A model generated the notes under the pieces. That model was given only the letters and a program-made list of their open reading frames with translations. It was not told where the DNA came from and searched no databases. The position numbers and the translations under genes are program-made. Of a stretch of 23,920 nucleotides of DNA, positions 1 through 7,000 are shown one piece after another. This stretch comes from Methanobacteriota archaeon (GTDB lineage: Archaea > Thermoplasmatota > Poseidoniia > Poseidoniales > Poseidoniaceae). The DNA lies in the NCBI GenBank assembly GCA_002707335.2, contig PAMN02000004.1:1-23920 (forward strand), in the 5' to 3' direction. Each line of letters begins with the position of its first letter. The stretch's first letter is position 1.

Positions 1-3
1 CAA

Positions 4-1626
4 TTACCGATTTATCATGACATTATAGTCAGGGATTCCAACGATGCTAAGATTTCCGTCTGTATCCCGGTCAACTACAATTGTCAAGAGGTACTCATTT
101 AGTAATGGAGTTGTATTTGGCCCAGCGACCCATGTCATAATAGTATAATTCATTGATTCAATAAATATGTCATCATAGCCATAACCTGTGGAATTGTAAA
201 TTCGGTCTTGAGATAATACAGATTCACCAATTGGTGAAGTAACGTTCCATCCATAGAAGTTACTAGGATCAAATACCCAATTAAATGTAGAATCACTGTA
301 AGATGTGTGCTGGAAAATTAATCGCCAATGACTTTGTTCTATGTCTAACCTAGATGCATTTTCAAGTTCTATTGTTCCCAATGCACTAGTGAAATTTTCA
401 AAGAAAGTCTCTGTCAAATTATGTTTGCTGTAAGTTATGTTACTATTGATTACGTGCAAATCATCATTTAGCATTGAATGCCATATTGAGTAATTTTTAG
501 TAATCATAGCTTGTGTGAAATTATTAAAGAATAAAGATATACTCGGTGTAGACATATTTTGAGATTCTAATATTGCATCGATATCTGCCCCTGGGTCATT
601 CTCTAGATACCAATCTACGTTTATTCCTTTGTAATATCCTTCGCATCCATGTGATATCGTCATTTCTGATGAGCCAAGTAAGAAATTATTACGATAGAAA
701 TTGCAACCATTAGCAACTACTTCCCATGTATCTTCTTTTGTAAGGTTTCTATCCAAGGAGGCTTCTGTAGTTAAATTCTCATCTTCGAATATGTGGACTG
801 CGGAAATTCCGCACCCAAAAATATGATCATTTATTATACCTCTACTGTAAATAAAGCCACCTTGTCTATCTTCTTCCAACTCCTTAAGGAAATATGATTT
901 ATGATAACTATCACTCTGATTGTTGTAATATATCGTGAAAGTATTACCTTCTCCAAAATGTCCCCAATTGTTGGCAACGGTATAATTCAAACCTACGTAA
1001 CTTGTGTTTTGAGCGTTTATTGTGCCCGTTAGACCTGAACAAAATTGATTTGACTCATCATCAGTTCTTTGAAGTGGTTCAATTTGTCCACGGATTGTGG
1101 AAGTTCGGTCAAGATGCTCTGTCAAAATATAATTGCACATTGGCGACCTGTGTTCATAACTCCCGTTTTCTAAACGATACGAATCAGTACCACAGTATCG
1201 GTCTTTTTCAACGGGCATTATACTAATTTCAGGATTTTCAATCAAGCAAACAACGTCCCCTTCATTTGTAAATAATTGAATACCAATTTCAGATGAATGG
1301 TATACTCTAAACGTTGTATGATTTTCGCGGAAGGGGGCTCCTTCGTATCTGATATCGAATATTTCTCCATCCACTAATACTTGAGTAGCGTCCTCAAAAT
1401 ATATTAAATCCGCATTTTTTACAGTTACTAAGTTTACTTGATAATTGCTTTCTTCAGGAATAGGAAATTCATAATCAACAAAATCGATTATTACTTCATG
1501 TGTTGGAAAATTCATATCGTTACAGACTAATGTTTTTTCTGGTTCTGAATCATCAAATCCAAGACATCCTGATATTGAAACAGTTAGGACAAGAAGAGAA
1601 AATGAATAGACAAGTACCTTCGACAT
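4..1626 (-). CDS. Secreted N-glycosylated lipoprotein of unknown function
   Basis: I do not recognise a family for this 540-residue protein. Residues 1-21 form a lipoprotein signal peptide: Lys3, a hydrophobic stretch, then the lipobox Ile-Ser-Gly-Cys with Cys21 as the lipidation site. The mature protein should be anchored on the outer face of the cytoplasmic membrane. It carries about 19 N-X-S/T sequons, typical of archaeal surface proteins, and several further cysteines that could form disulfides. The last 190 residues (from about Ser361) contain a helix-rich segment and a strand-rich end that could be an NTF2-like domain, but this is a weak impression. The ATG start at 1624-1626 gives a clean signal peptide; there is no clear Shine-Dalgarno sequence. 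The stop TAA lies at 4-6, so the gene is complete. It lies downstream of gdhA on the same strand with a 118-bp gap and is probably transcribed separately. Confidence 0.85.
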   Translation of the reverse strand: MSKVLVYSFSLLVLTVSISGCLGFDDSEPEKTLVCNDMNFPTHEVIIDFVDYEFPIPEESNYQVNLVTVKNADLIYFEDATQVLVDGEIFDIRYEGAPFRENHTTFRVYHSSEIGIQLFTNEGDVVCLIENPEISIMPVEKDRYCGTDSYRLENGSYEHRSPMCNYILTEHLDRTSTIRGQIEPLQRTDDESNQFCSGLTGTINAQNTSYVGLNYTVANNWGHFGEGNTFTIYYNNQSDSYHKSYFLKELEEDRQGGFIYSRGIINDHIFGCGISAVHIFEDENLTTEASLDRNLTKEDTWEVVANGCNFYRNNFLLGSSEMTISHGCEGYYKGINVDWYLENDPGADIDAILESQNMSTPSISLFFNNFTQAMITKNYSIWHSMLNDDLHVINSNITYSKHNLTETFFENFTSALGTIELENASRLDIEQSHWRLIFQHTSYSDSTFNWVFDPSNFYGWNVTSPIGESVLSQDRIYNSTGYGYDDIFIESMNYTIMTWVAGPNTTPLLNEYLLTIVVDRDTDGNLSIVGIPDYNVMINR

Positions 1627-1707
1627 ATATGCTGCTTTATTGTCAACAACATGAAGCCTTTGGAAATTGACATACTAAATTCAAAGCATCCGTTTAACAA
1701 ATAGAGA

Positions 1708-1724
1708 TTGTTGAATAACAACAA
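1708..1724 (-). terminator. Weak inverted repeat after gdhA
   Basis: A 6-bp perfect inverted repeat (TTGTTG, loop AATAA, CAACAA) lies 20 nt downstream of the gdhA stop, in a stretch that is T-rich on the transcribed minus strand. Archaeal termination depends mainly on U-rich tracts, so the U-rich run may matter more than the short stem. This is a tentative call. Confidence 0.25.
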
Positions 1725-1744
1725 AATCGGGTAAACTATTCCAA

Positions 1745-3106
1745 TCAAATTACGCCTTGAGCCATCATTGCTTCAGCGACTTTCAAGAAACCAGCAACAT
1801 TTGCTCCAAATACATAATCACCTTCTCGACCGTATTCTTTTGCTGTCGAGTGTGCTTGTTCGTGAATTGACACCATGATGTCATCTAGCCTCTTGTCTAC
1901 CTCTTCACGAGTCCATGACAATCTCAATGAATTCTGGCTCATTTCGAGACCAGAAGTTGCTACACCGCCTGCATTACTTGCTTTACCAGGTGCGAATAGA
2001 ACTCCGCCCTTCTGGAAAACTTCAACTGCTTCTGGGGTACAAGGCATGTTAGCACCTTCAGCAACTGCTGTTACATTATTAGCAACAAGCATCTTTGCTT
2101 CTTCACCATTTAGTTCGTTTTGAGTTGCACATGGAAGCGCAACATCGACATTAACTCCCCACAGACCATTCAATGATGGTTCTGGTTGAGATTCTGTGAA
2201 TGTTACTCCATCGAAGTTGTTTGCATATTCGCTGATTCTTCCTCTTCGGTTGTTTTTGAGATCCATTATCCATGCTAATTTTTCTCTATCGATTCCAGCA
2301 GGATCATGAATCCATCCAGATGAATCAGACATTGTCACTGGCTTTCCGCCTAGATCGAGTACTTTTTCACAAGCAAACTGGGCTACATTTCCGCTACCAC
2401 TGATTGAAACTGTTGCTCCTTCGAATGATTTACCTTTTGTAGCAAGCATTTCTCTTGCGAAGTAAACCAATCCATATCCAGTAGCTTCTGGCCTGATTAA
2501 AGAACCACCGTAAGTCAGTCCTTTTCCAGTTAAGACTCCAGCCTGGAAGTCGTTTCTAAGTTTCTTGTACATACCAAACATGTAACCGATTTCTCTTCCA
2601 CCAACACCGATGTCTCCAGCAGGGACGTCACAGTTGTGACCGATGTGTCTCCAAAGTTCGCTCATGAACGATTGGCAGAATCTCATAACTTCAGCGTCTG
2701 ACTTACCCTTTGGGTCAAAGTCAGAACCACCTTTTCCTCCACCCATTGGAAGTGTTGTAAGGCTGTTCTTGAATACCTGCTCAAATGCTAGGAATTTCAA
2801 AATTGAAGCATTGACTGATGGATGGAATCTTAATCCACCTTTGTATGGGCCAATTGCCGAATTAAATTGAATTCTAAATCCACGGTTTGTGTGTATATTT
2901 CCATTGTCATCAACCCAAGGCACTCTGAAATGTATAAGACGCTCTGGTTCTACTATTCTCTCAACGATTCCCGCTTCAACATATTGAGGGTGCTTCTCTA
3001 GAACTGGCTCTAGTGATTCTAATACTTCCCAAACTGCTTGATGAAATTCTGGTTGTTCGGGGTCTCTTTGTTTTACTCTCTCAAAAATATCATTCACGAC
3101 GCTCAT
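1745..3106 (-). CDS. gdhA: Glutamate dehydrogenase, bacterial hexameric type, probably NADP-dependent
   Basis: Catalyses reversible reductive amination of 2-oxoglutarate to glutamate in the cytoplasm, linking carbon and nitrogen metabolism. With the ATG at 3104-3106 the protein has 453 residues, close to the 445-450 usual for this class. Residues at the positions known to be catalytic in the clostridial enzyme are present: Lys89 (in GPYKGG), Lys113, Lys125 (in PMGGGKGG) and Asp165 (in VPAGDIGVGG). Ser377 (in ASNAGG) lies in the glutamate-binding region. The Rossmann motif GSGNVAQFA starts near residue 237, and DSSG near 261 resembles NADP-specific members. A GTG nine bases upstream is in frame, but it forms part of the ribosome-binding sequence AGGTG, which lies 6 nt before the ATG; hence the shorter start. 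The sequence is of the bacterial GdhA subfamily, not the short archaeal Gdh of Thermococcales. Identification is secure; coenzyme preference is inferred. Confidence 0.97.
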   Translation of the reverse strand: MSVVNDIFERVKQRDPEQPEFHQAVWEVLESLEPVLEKHPQYVEAGIVERIVEPERLIHFRVPWVDDNGNIHTNRGFRIQFNSAIGPYKGGLRFHPSVNASILKFLAFEQVFKNSLTTLPMGGGKGGSDFDPKGKSDAEVMRFCQSFMSELWRHIGHNCDVPAGDIGVGGREIGYMFGMYKKLRNDFQAGVLTGKGLTYGGSLIRPEATGYGLVYFAREMLATKGKSFEGATVSISGSGNVAQFACEKVLDLGGKPVTMSDSSGWIHDPAGIDREKLAWIMDLKNNRRGRISEYANNFDGVTFTESQPEPSLNGLWGVNVDVALPCATQNELNGEEAKMLVANNVTAVAEGANMPCTPEAVEVFQKGGVLFAPGKASNAGGVATSGLEMSQNSLRLSWTREEVDKRLDDIMVSIHEQAHSTAKEYGREGDYVFGANVAGFLKVAEAMMAQGVI

Positions 3107-3112
3107 CTTTAG

Positions 3113-3117
3113 CACCT
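3113..3117 (-). promoter_or_regulatory. Ribosome-binding site that fixes the gdhA start
   Basis: AGGTG on the minus strand lies 6 nt upstream of the ATG at 3104-3106. The in-frame GTG that could be taken as an earlier start sits inside this motif, so the ATG is the better start. Confidence 0.6.
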
Positions 3118-3183
3118 AGTACACATCTTGTGTTGGCCAGTCCACTTACATACCCTTTACAAGCATTGTCACTATCAGAGTTG

Positions 3184-3690
3184 TTAATTGTACGGACAGA
3201 CAGTGTTGAAGCGTTCGAGACGCTCCAATCTTCGCATACCATTCTCATCTGTTTCAGACATTGCTACAATCGCTTCTTCAATTAGAGCATGTTGACCAGG
3301 AAGAATATTGAACATATTTCTCAAAGTTTCAATCATAGCCCATTCATCTTCAGTTATGATTTCATCATCTAAAGCTGCAATTAATGCAGATTGATATGTG
3401 GAAACATCTCCCATTCGAGATTCATCGTAATCCTTTGTATCTGTTATGGGGCTAGGATCTATACCCTTAGCCACATCCATTGCATCACTAAGGTCTTCTT
3501 CTGCAATTCCCAAGGCTGTTGCAAGAACCTTGAGAATTCCTGCCTCATCATCAGTTACAATCTCGTCTTGTAATGCTGTTTTCAAAATCTCAATGTAAAG
3601 GTACATTCCCCTGCTTTCTTCAAGTGGCATGTACACTTCTAAATCCTCATCCTTTGAGTATCTTATGCCAATATCGGCCGATTTGCTCAT
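3184..3690 (-). CDS. Small acidic protein with two TerB-like helical repeats
   Basis: A 168-residue soluble protein with no signal peptide or membrane segment. It contains an internal duplication: residues 32-72 and 99-141 share the pattern Tyr-x3-Leu-x2-Ala-Leu-x-Asp-Glu-Ile-(Val/Ile)-Thr-x-(Asp/Glu)-Asp/Glu, followed by two more helices. A helix, an acidic turn and a helix of this kind resemble the TerB / tellurite-resistance fold, where the acidic turn may bind a metal. The assignment is by pattern only and the cellular role is unknown. The chosen start is the ATG at 3688-3690; an in-frame ATG 22 codons upstream would add a non-acidic, Asn-rich segment unlike the rest and would run through the AT-rich promoter region. 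It is divergent from the ribbon-helix-helix gene and could be one of its regulatory targets. The gap to gdhA downstream is 77 bp. Confidence 0.8.
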   Translation of the reverse strand: MSKSADIGIRYSKDEDLEVYMPLEESRGMYLYIEILKTALQDEIVTDDEAGILKVLATALGIAEEDLSDAMDVAKGIDPSPITDTKDYDESRMGDVSTYQSALIAALDDEIITEDEWAMIETLRNMFNILPGQHALIEEAIVAMSETDENGMRRLERLERFNTVCPYN

Positions 3691-3807
3691 TGAAATTACT
3701 GTAAAAACAACTGACTGAAATTTATTGTAATTATTTTGTATACAATTTGTAATCATGTGTAAGACATATATACTACATTGTATGTGGTCATACTACGAGG
3801 GACCAGA
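3691..3807. promoter_or_regulatory. Divergent promoter region with candidate operator palindromes
   Basis: This very AT-rich gap lies between the TerB-like gene (minus) and the ribbon-helix-helix gene (plus). On the plus strand, CATATATAC at 3765-3773 is a good TATA-box candidate, and GAGG at 3797-3800 is a Shine-Dalgarno candidate for the ATG at 3808. Two palindromes stand out: TTGTATACAA (3736-3745, perfect) and GTATG-TGGT-CATAC (3780-3793, 5-bp arms). Both overlap a TTGTAT half-site, 43 bp apart (3736 and 3779), about four helical turns. The second palindrome lies between the TATA candidate and the expected transcription start, a natural position for autorepression by the RHH protein. The operator function is inferred. 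Confidence 0.45.
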
Positions 3808-4182
3808 ATGAACACTCCAACTAACCCAATTTCGCTTCGGATAACCGATGAAGAAATGGCATTGTTAGATTCAAGAGTTGGGCTCGATGGTGCACGAAAT
3901 AGAAGCGATGTTATTCGCGCTGCTATACGCACATATCTAGAAAAACAACCTCTACTCCCTGAAATGGATACTGTTACAATTCCATTGGGAAGATCATTGA
4001 AAGCTAAGTTAGGAGACCTTTACGAAATGTATGGAACAACTCCTGAAGTTGCAGCACTACAAGGTATGCAAGATTATGTTCGAAAATTAATTGCGGAAGA
4101 TGCAAAATTGAATCAAATTCTATCCGAGGGTTTGGCAGAGGCCCGGGATAAGACAACAAGACGTAAGGAGTTCACTGAGTGA
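3808..4182 (+). CDS. Ribbon-helix-helix (CopG/Arc-type) transcriptional regulator
   Basis: A 124-residue protein. Residues 7-13 (the strand containing ISLRIT) followed by two helices (about 14-24 and 31-45, the latter starting Asn-Arg-Ser-Asp-Val-Ile-Arg-x-Ala-Ile) match the ribbon-helix-helix DNA-binding fold, in which dimers insert a two-stranded ribbon into the major groove. The remaining ~75 residues are helical and end in a charged tail; they may mediate oligomerisation or bind a ligand. There is no toxin gene next to it, so it is more likely a stand-alone regulator than an antitoxin. The start is the ATG at 3808 with GAGG upstream; a TTG 30 nt earlier would place the ribbon ten residues further in and overlaps the proposed operator. 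Palindromes just upstream suggest autoregulation. Immediately downstream lies the hairpin array at 4227-4441. Confidence 0.85.
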   Translation: MNTPTNPISLRITDEEMALLDSRVGLDGARNRSDVIRAAIRTYLEKQPLLPEMDTVTIPLGRSLKAKLGDLYEMYGTTPEVAALQGMQDYVRKLIAEDAKLNQILSEGLAEARDKTTRRKEFTE

Positions 4183-4226
4183 AAACAGGGTGAGAGCCAC
4201 ATAATGGAGGGGATGGGAAAATGCGA

Positions 4227-4441
4227 TGGAATGACAACTCAGAAAATGATAGTCGTTCCACCTTCCGATCCGATGTAAACAGGCCAGGTTACATCGGTTT
4301 CGCTGCACTACGTCTTCGTGCACTAAGAGCACAAACTGGCAACCCAACATTTGTCCCCTCGCATGAGCGGGGGGACTCCGATTCCAACCCTGCTTGCTAG
4401 TAGGGTTTGTCCACACGCACCCGGACCCCACACCCGGGTGC
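4227..4441 (+). ncRNA. Candidate structured non-coding RNA (six-hairpin array)
   Basis: Between the RHH gene and the helicase is a non-coding stretch visibly richer in G and C than its flanks. Six hairpins follow in a row: 4227-4260 (9 bp, 16-nt loop), 4270-4297 (9 bp perfect, 10-nt loop), 4304-4322 (5 bp), 4353-4376 (10 bp, loop ATGA), 4386-4407 (9 bp, loop TGCT) and 4417-4441 (8 bp perfect, 9-nt loop). Three non-Watson-Crick pairs inside the stems (4232-4255, 4359-4370, 4392-4401) are all U-G or G-U on the plus strand but A-C or C-A on the minus strand, so the folded molecule should be plus-strand RNA. I see no RNase P conserved region (no GGAAAGUCC) and no SRP helix 8 motif. It could be an independent small RNA, a 3' element of the regulator mRNA or a leader of the helicase mRNA. 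The ends are uncertain. Confidence 0.5.
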
Positions 4442-4475
4442 AAATTACAAGGATTAGTGCAACCGCTATTGATTT

Positions 4476-6542
4476 ATGCTCAACCTCAAATACCTTCGGC
4501 AAAAGCATGTAATCATGCCAACCCAAAATCAATTCAGATGGTTGGCGCATCCAACATTAAGAGAAGGACAAGCCGAGATGATCGATGCTTGCCTTAATAC
4601 ACTAAATCGAGGAGGTTCACACCTCGCAAGTGCCCCTACTGGGATTGGAAAGACTGCTGCTGCACTTGCTGCTGCATTCGAACATGTTCACACAAATAAC
4701 TCTCCAAAAACAATCGTATTTTTGACACCAAAACAAAGCCAGCATGAAATTGTAGTTGAAACTGTTAGAATGATTAATGAAAAATTGGGACAGAGTTCAA
4801 AGCGAATTAAATTGGTTGACCTAATAGGCAGAGAATCAATGTGTGAAACAGTTAATCCTCTTACAGGTAAATGTGAATGTGAGCAAAATAGTGTTGAGGC
4901 CTCATTACAAAATCGCAAAGAGGACATTAGAAGATATATCTTAGAGAAACCAAGACATGTCGGAGAAACCATCGATATTTCAAAAACCTGGGGCGTATGT
5001 GCTTGGTCAGCATGTCGTTCTGCAGTAAGGGATTGCGATGTTCTAGTATGCGACTATAATCACATATTCATTGACGACGTCCGTGAAGCATCTCTTGGTT
5101 CAATGAGGTTAGAAATTGAGAACATCGTATTGATTGTAGATGAAGCCCACAATCTTCCCTCTCGCGTCAGGATGGGGATGCAGCGCCGCCTATTCCCAGA
5201 GATGGTAAGAAATGCTGAGTATGAAGTTCAGGAACATATTGAGAATATGAATGATAGTGAGTCCGTTTCAATCAAGGAATCCAAGAAGAAGCGAAAGTGG
5301 TGTCTTGATGTTTGTAAACAATTCCGTAGAGTATTAGACAGAGAGTTTGACAAGCTTAGCACAGAGATAATGGCTTCCGATGAGAATGAGATTTCTGTTT
5401 CATCAAAGCAAGTTTTCGAATGGATGGATGAAGCATTTGACAAAGTCGAAGAAGCCTCTAAACAAACTACGCTAATGAAAGGGAGTGAGATTTTCACTCC
5501 ACAACAAAAACACAGACTCAGAGAGTGGTCAATTTTACTATCATCCAACGTGGTTGAAATTGATGAAGGCGGAAATAATGACCAGTCTAGTCACCTGCTT
5601 TCCCACCTAATCGATGTACTTTCAAGATTTGGAAATAGTCCTGCGATTTGCTTAGTATACTCCCCTGATTTTGGAAAGAAAGGCCGAATAATCACACATT
5701 TGTTAGATGCAGGTCTGGTATCTGGAGATATCTTTGACAAGGTTTCTGGCTCCATTCTTATGTCAGGAACACTGAATCCTCCAAGTATGTATGCAGATCT
5801 TCTGGGCATAAGTAAAGACATAAGAGGAAAATCGATACACAAGTCCCCATTTGAAAAATTTAGGCGGCCAATTGTAGTTGCCACGGATGTAACCTCGAAA
5901 ATGACAGGAAGAGGTATTGACAATACTGAACGAATCAAAAAACACGTGCAATCAATAGTTGCTAACACTCCTGGTAACGTTGCTGTTTTTGCCCCGTCAT
6001 ACAAATTCTTGAATGACATAATGGGAGATTTGTATCTCCCAAATAAAAAGAAAGAAATCGAGTCTAGGGACTGGTCAAAGCAGGACATAAGCGCACTCAA
6101 AGCGGACTTGAACGAGTCAAAAAAACCTGGTAATCGAAGTATAGTCTTAGCTGGCGTATTTGGAGGTAGACTATCAGAGGGTGTGGATTACGCAGGTGGA
6201 ATATTAGATACAGTAATTTGCATTGGAATTCAAAATCCAATTCCAAACCTGTTGCAAAAAGCATATTCTAACTACATAAAAGATAAATTTGGGCAAGCAA
6301 ATTTTTGGAGGTATGCAAATTCGCAACCCGCCATAAATACAATACTACAAGCAATGGGGAGGCCGATAAGAGCGATGGGTGACAGAGCCCTGATAGCATT
6401 ACTCGACAAAAGAAATTTGGAGAGAACATACTCAACGTGTTATCCCCCCGACTTGAAAATGAATCAGGTAAGAGATCATGAAGGTTCAGGAAGGTTCGCA
6501 AAGCGTTTCTTTTCAAAGGTAAAAAGAGAAATCAATACCTGA
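4476..6542 (+). CDS. XPD/DinG-family superfamily 2 DNA helicase with Fe-S cluster domain
   Basis: An ATP-dependent 5'-3' DNA helicase of the XPD/Rad3/DinG group, expected to act in DNA repair. Of 688 residues, Walker A is APTGIGKT (53-60, Lys59) and the DEAH box is at 222-225. Motif III-like LMSGTL precedes the second RecA domain, and motif VI QAMGRPIR is at 625-632. Between motifs I and II lies the Fe-S domain: Cys123, Cys133, Cys135, Cys175 and Cys180 are present. Cys175 aligns with the last ligand, before the conserved DVLVxxYNHIF segment. The Cys133-x-Cys135 spacing is tighter than the usual C-x2-C, so which four bind the cluster is unclear. The start at 4476 is the longest; the ATG at 4515, beginning just before the conserved FRW...REGQ segment, is a serious alternative. 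Neither has a Shine-Dalgarno sequence, so initiation may be leaderless. The next gene follows after 35 nt. Confidence 0.93.
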   Translation: MLNLKYLRQKHVIMPTQNQFRWLAHPTLREGQAEMIDACLNTLNRGGSHLASAPTGIGKTAAALAAAFEHVHTNNSPKTIVFLTPKQSQHEIVVETVRMINEKLGQSSKRIKLVDLIGRESMCETVNPLTGKCECEQNSVEASLQNRKEDIRRYILEKPRHVGETIDISKTWGVCAWSACRSAVRDCDVLVCDYNHIFIDDVREASLGSMRLEIENIVLIVDEAHNLPSRVRMGMQRRLFPEMVRNAEYEVQEHIENMNDSESVSIKESKKKRKWCLDVCKQFRRVLDREFDKLSTEIMASDENEISVSSKQVFEWMDEAFDKVEEASKQTTLMKGSEIFTPQQKHRLREWSILLSSNVVEIDEGGNNDQSSHLLSHLIDVLSRFGNSPAICLVYSPDFGKKGRIITHLLDAGLVSGDIFDKVSGSILMSGTLNPPSMYADLLGISKDIRGKSIHKSPFEKFRRPIVVATDVTSKMTGRGIDNTERIKKHVQSIVANTPGNVAVFAPSYKFLNDIMGDLYLPNKKKEIESRDWSKQDISALKADLNESKKPGNRSIVLAGVFGGRLSEGVDYAGGILDTVICIGIQNPIPNLLQKAYSNYIKDKFGQANFWRYANSQPAINTILQAMGRPIRAMGDRALIALLDKRNLERTYSTCYPPDLKMNQVRDHEGSGRFAKRFFSKVKREINT

Positions 6543-6577
6543 AAGGTTCAATATCCTCCACCCTAGGAGATAACATC

Positions 6578-7000
6578 ATGGAAGAGTGGGACGAAGTCGA
6601 TATTGAAGTTTCAATCACAGGACTTGAAGTAAGTCCACAACATTTGCATGCAGCGTTTGAGGTGACTGGAGACCACCTCTCTGAGGTCAGAGATAGACAC
6701 AAAATGGTGCTAGTAGAAGCCGGTGCTATTCCGGAGTCTCACATTTCAGATATTGCTCCTGAAAGGAGAATGGCTTGGATTGTTGAGGAAATGAATGGAA
6801 TCCCGCATGGGAGAGGATTCTCCATACCATTACTGGGGGCAGACGAATCACAAATCAAACTCTTCAAAGGCGAAATTGATGGCCATTCAATCCTAAAATT
6901 AAGAATAAATTCAGATTTTGAGAGAGACATACCTATACCTGCAGACATATCCTCGATTCAAGCGAAACTTGAGGATAAAATCCTAAAACTAGACTGGTAA
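6578..7000 (+). CDS. Conserved-looking small protein of unknown function, helicase operon partner
   Basis: A 140-residue soluble protein that I do not recognise. It has no signal peptide, membrane segment or cysteine. The first ~35 residues and the last ~60 look like beta strands with acidic connections; the middle (about 38-75) looks helical. The start is well supported: AGGAG at 6565-6569 lies 8 nt before the ATG at 6578. It follows the XPD-like helicase by 35 nt on the same strand, so the two are probably co-transcribed, which hints at a role in DNA metabolism, but nothing in the sequence itself shows this. Its stop codon (6998-7000) directly abuts the stop codon of the convergent giant surface gene (7001-7003), leaving no gap for separate terminators. 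The coding call is firm because of the Shine-Dalgarno site and position. Confidence 0.75.
   Translation: MEEWDEVDIEVSITGLEVSPQHLHAAFEVTGDHLSEVRDRHKMVLVEAGAIPESHISDIAPERRMAWIVEEMNGIPHGRGFSIPLLGADESQIKLFKGEIDGHSILKLRINSDFERDIPIPADISSIQAKLEDKILKLDW

Noticed and set aside
3808..4182. RHH gene as antitoxin of a toxin-antitoxin pair
   Set aside because: No small toxin-like gene is adjacent on the same strand; the downstream segment is non-coding and the divergent neighbour is a TerB-like protein.
4201..4441. RNase P RNA or SRP RNA at the hairpin array
   Set aside because: CUAAGAGCAC at 4322-4332 recalls the P12 region of RNase P RNA, and the 4353-4376 hairpin loosely recalls SRP helix 6. The universally conserved GGAAAGUCC and CAGAAnnnGGCUUA segments of RNase P and the GGAAGG/AGCAGC loop of SRP helix 8 are absent. 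A covariance-model search would settle it.
4120..4550. Open frames on the minus strand across the hairpin region
   Set aside because: They overlap the 3' end of the RHH gene and the start of the helicase, have no Shine-Dalgarno site, and their translations are rich in Cys, His and Trp with no domain. The openness follows from the GC-rich stems.
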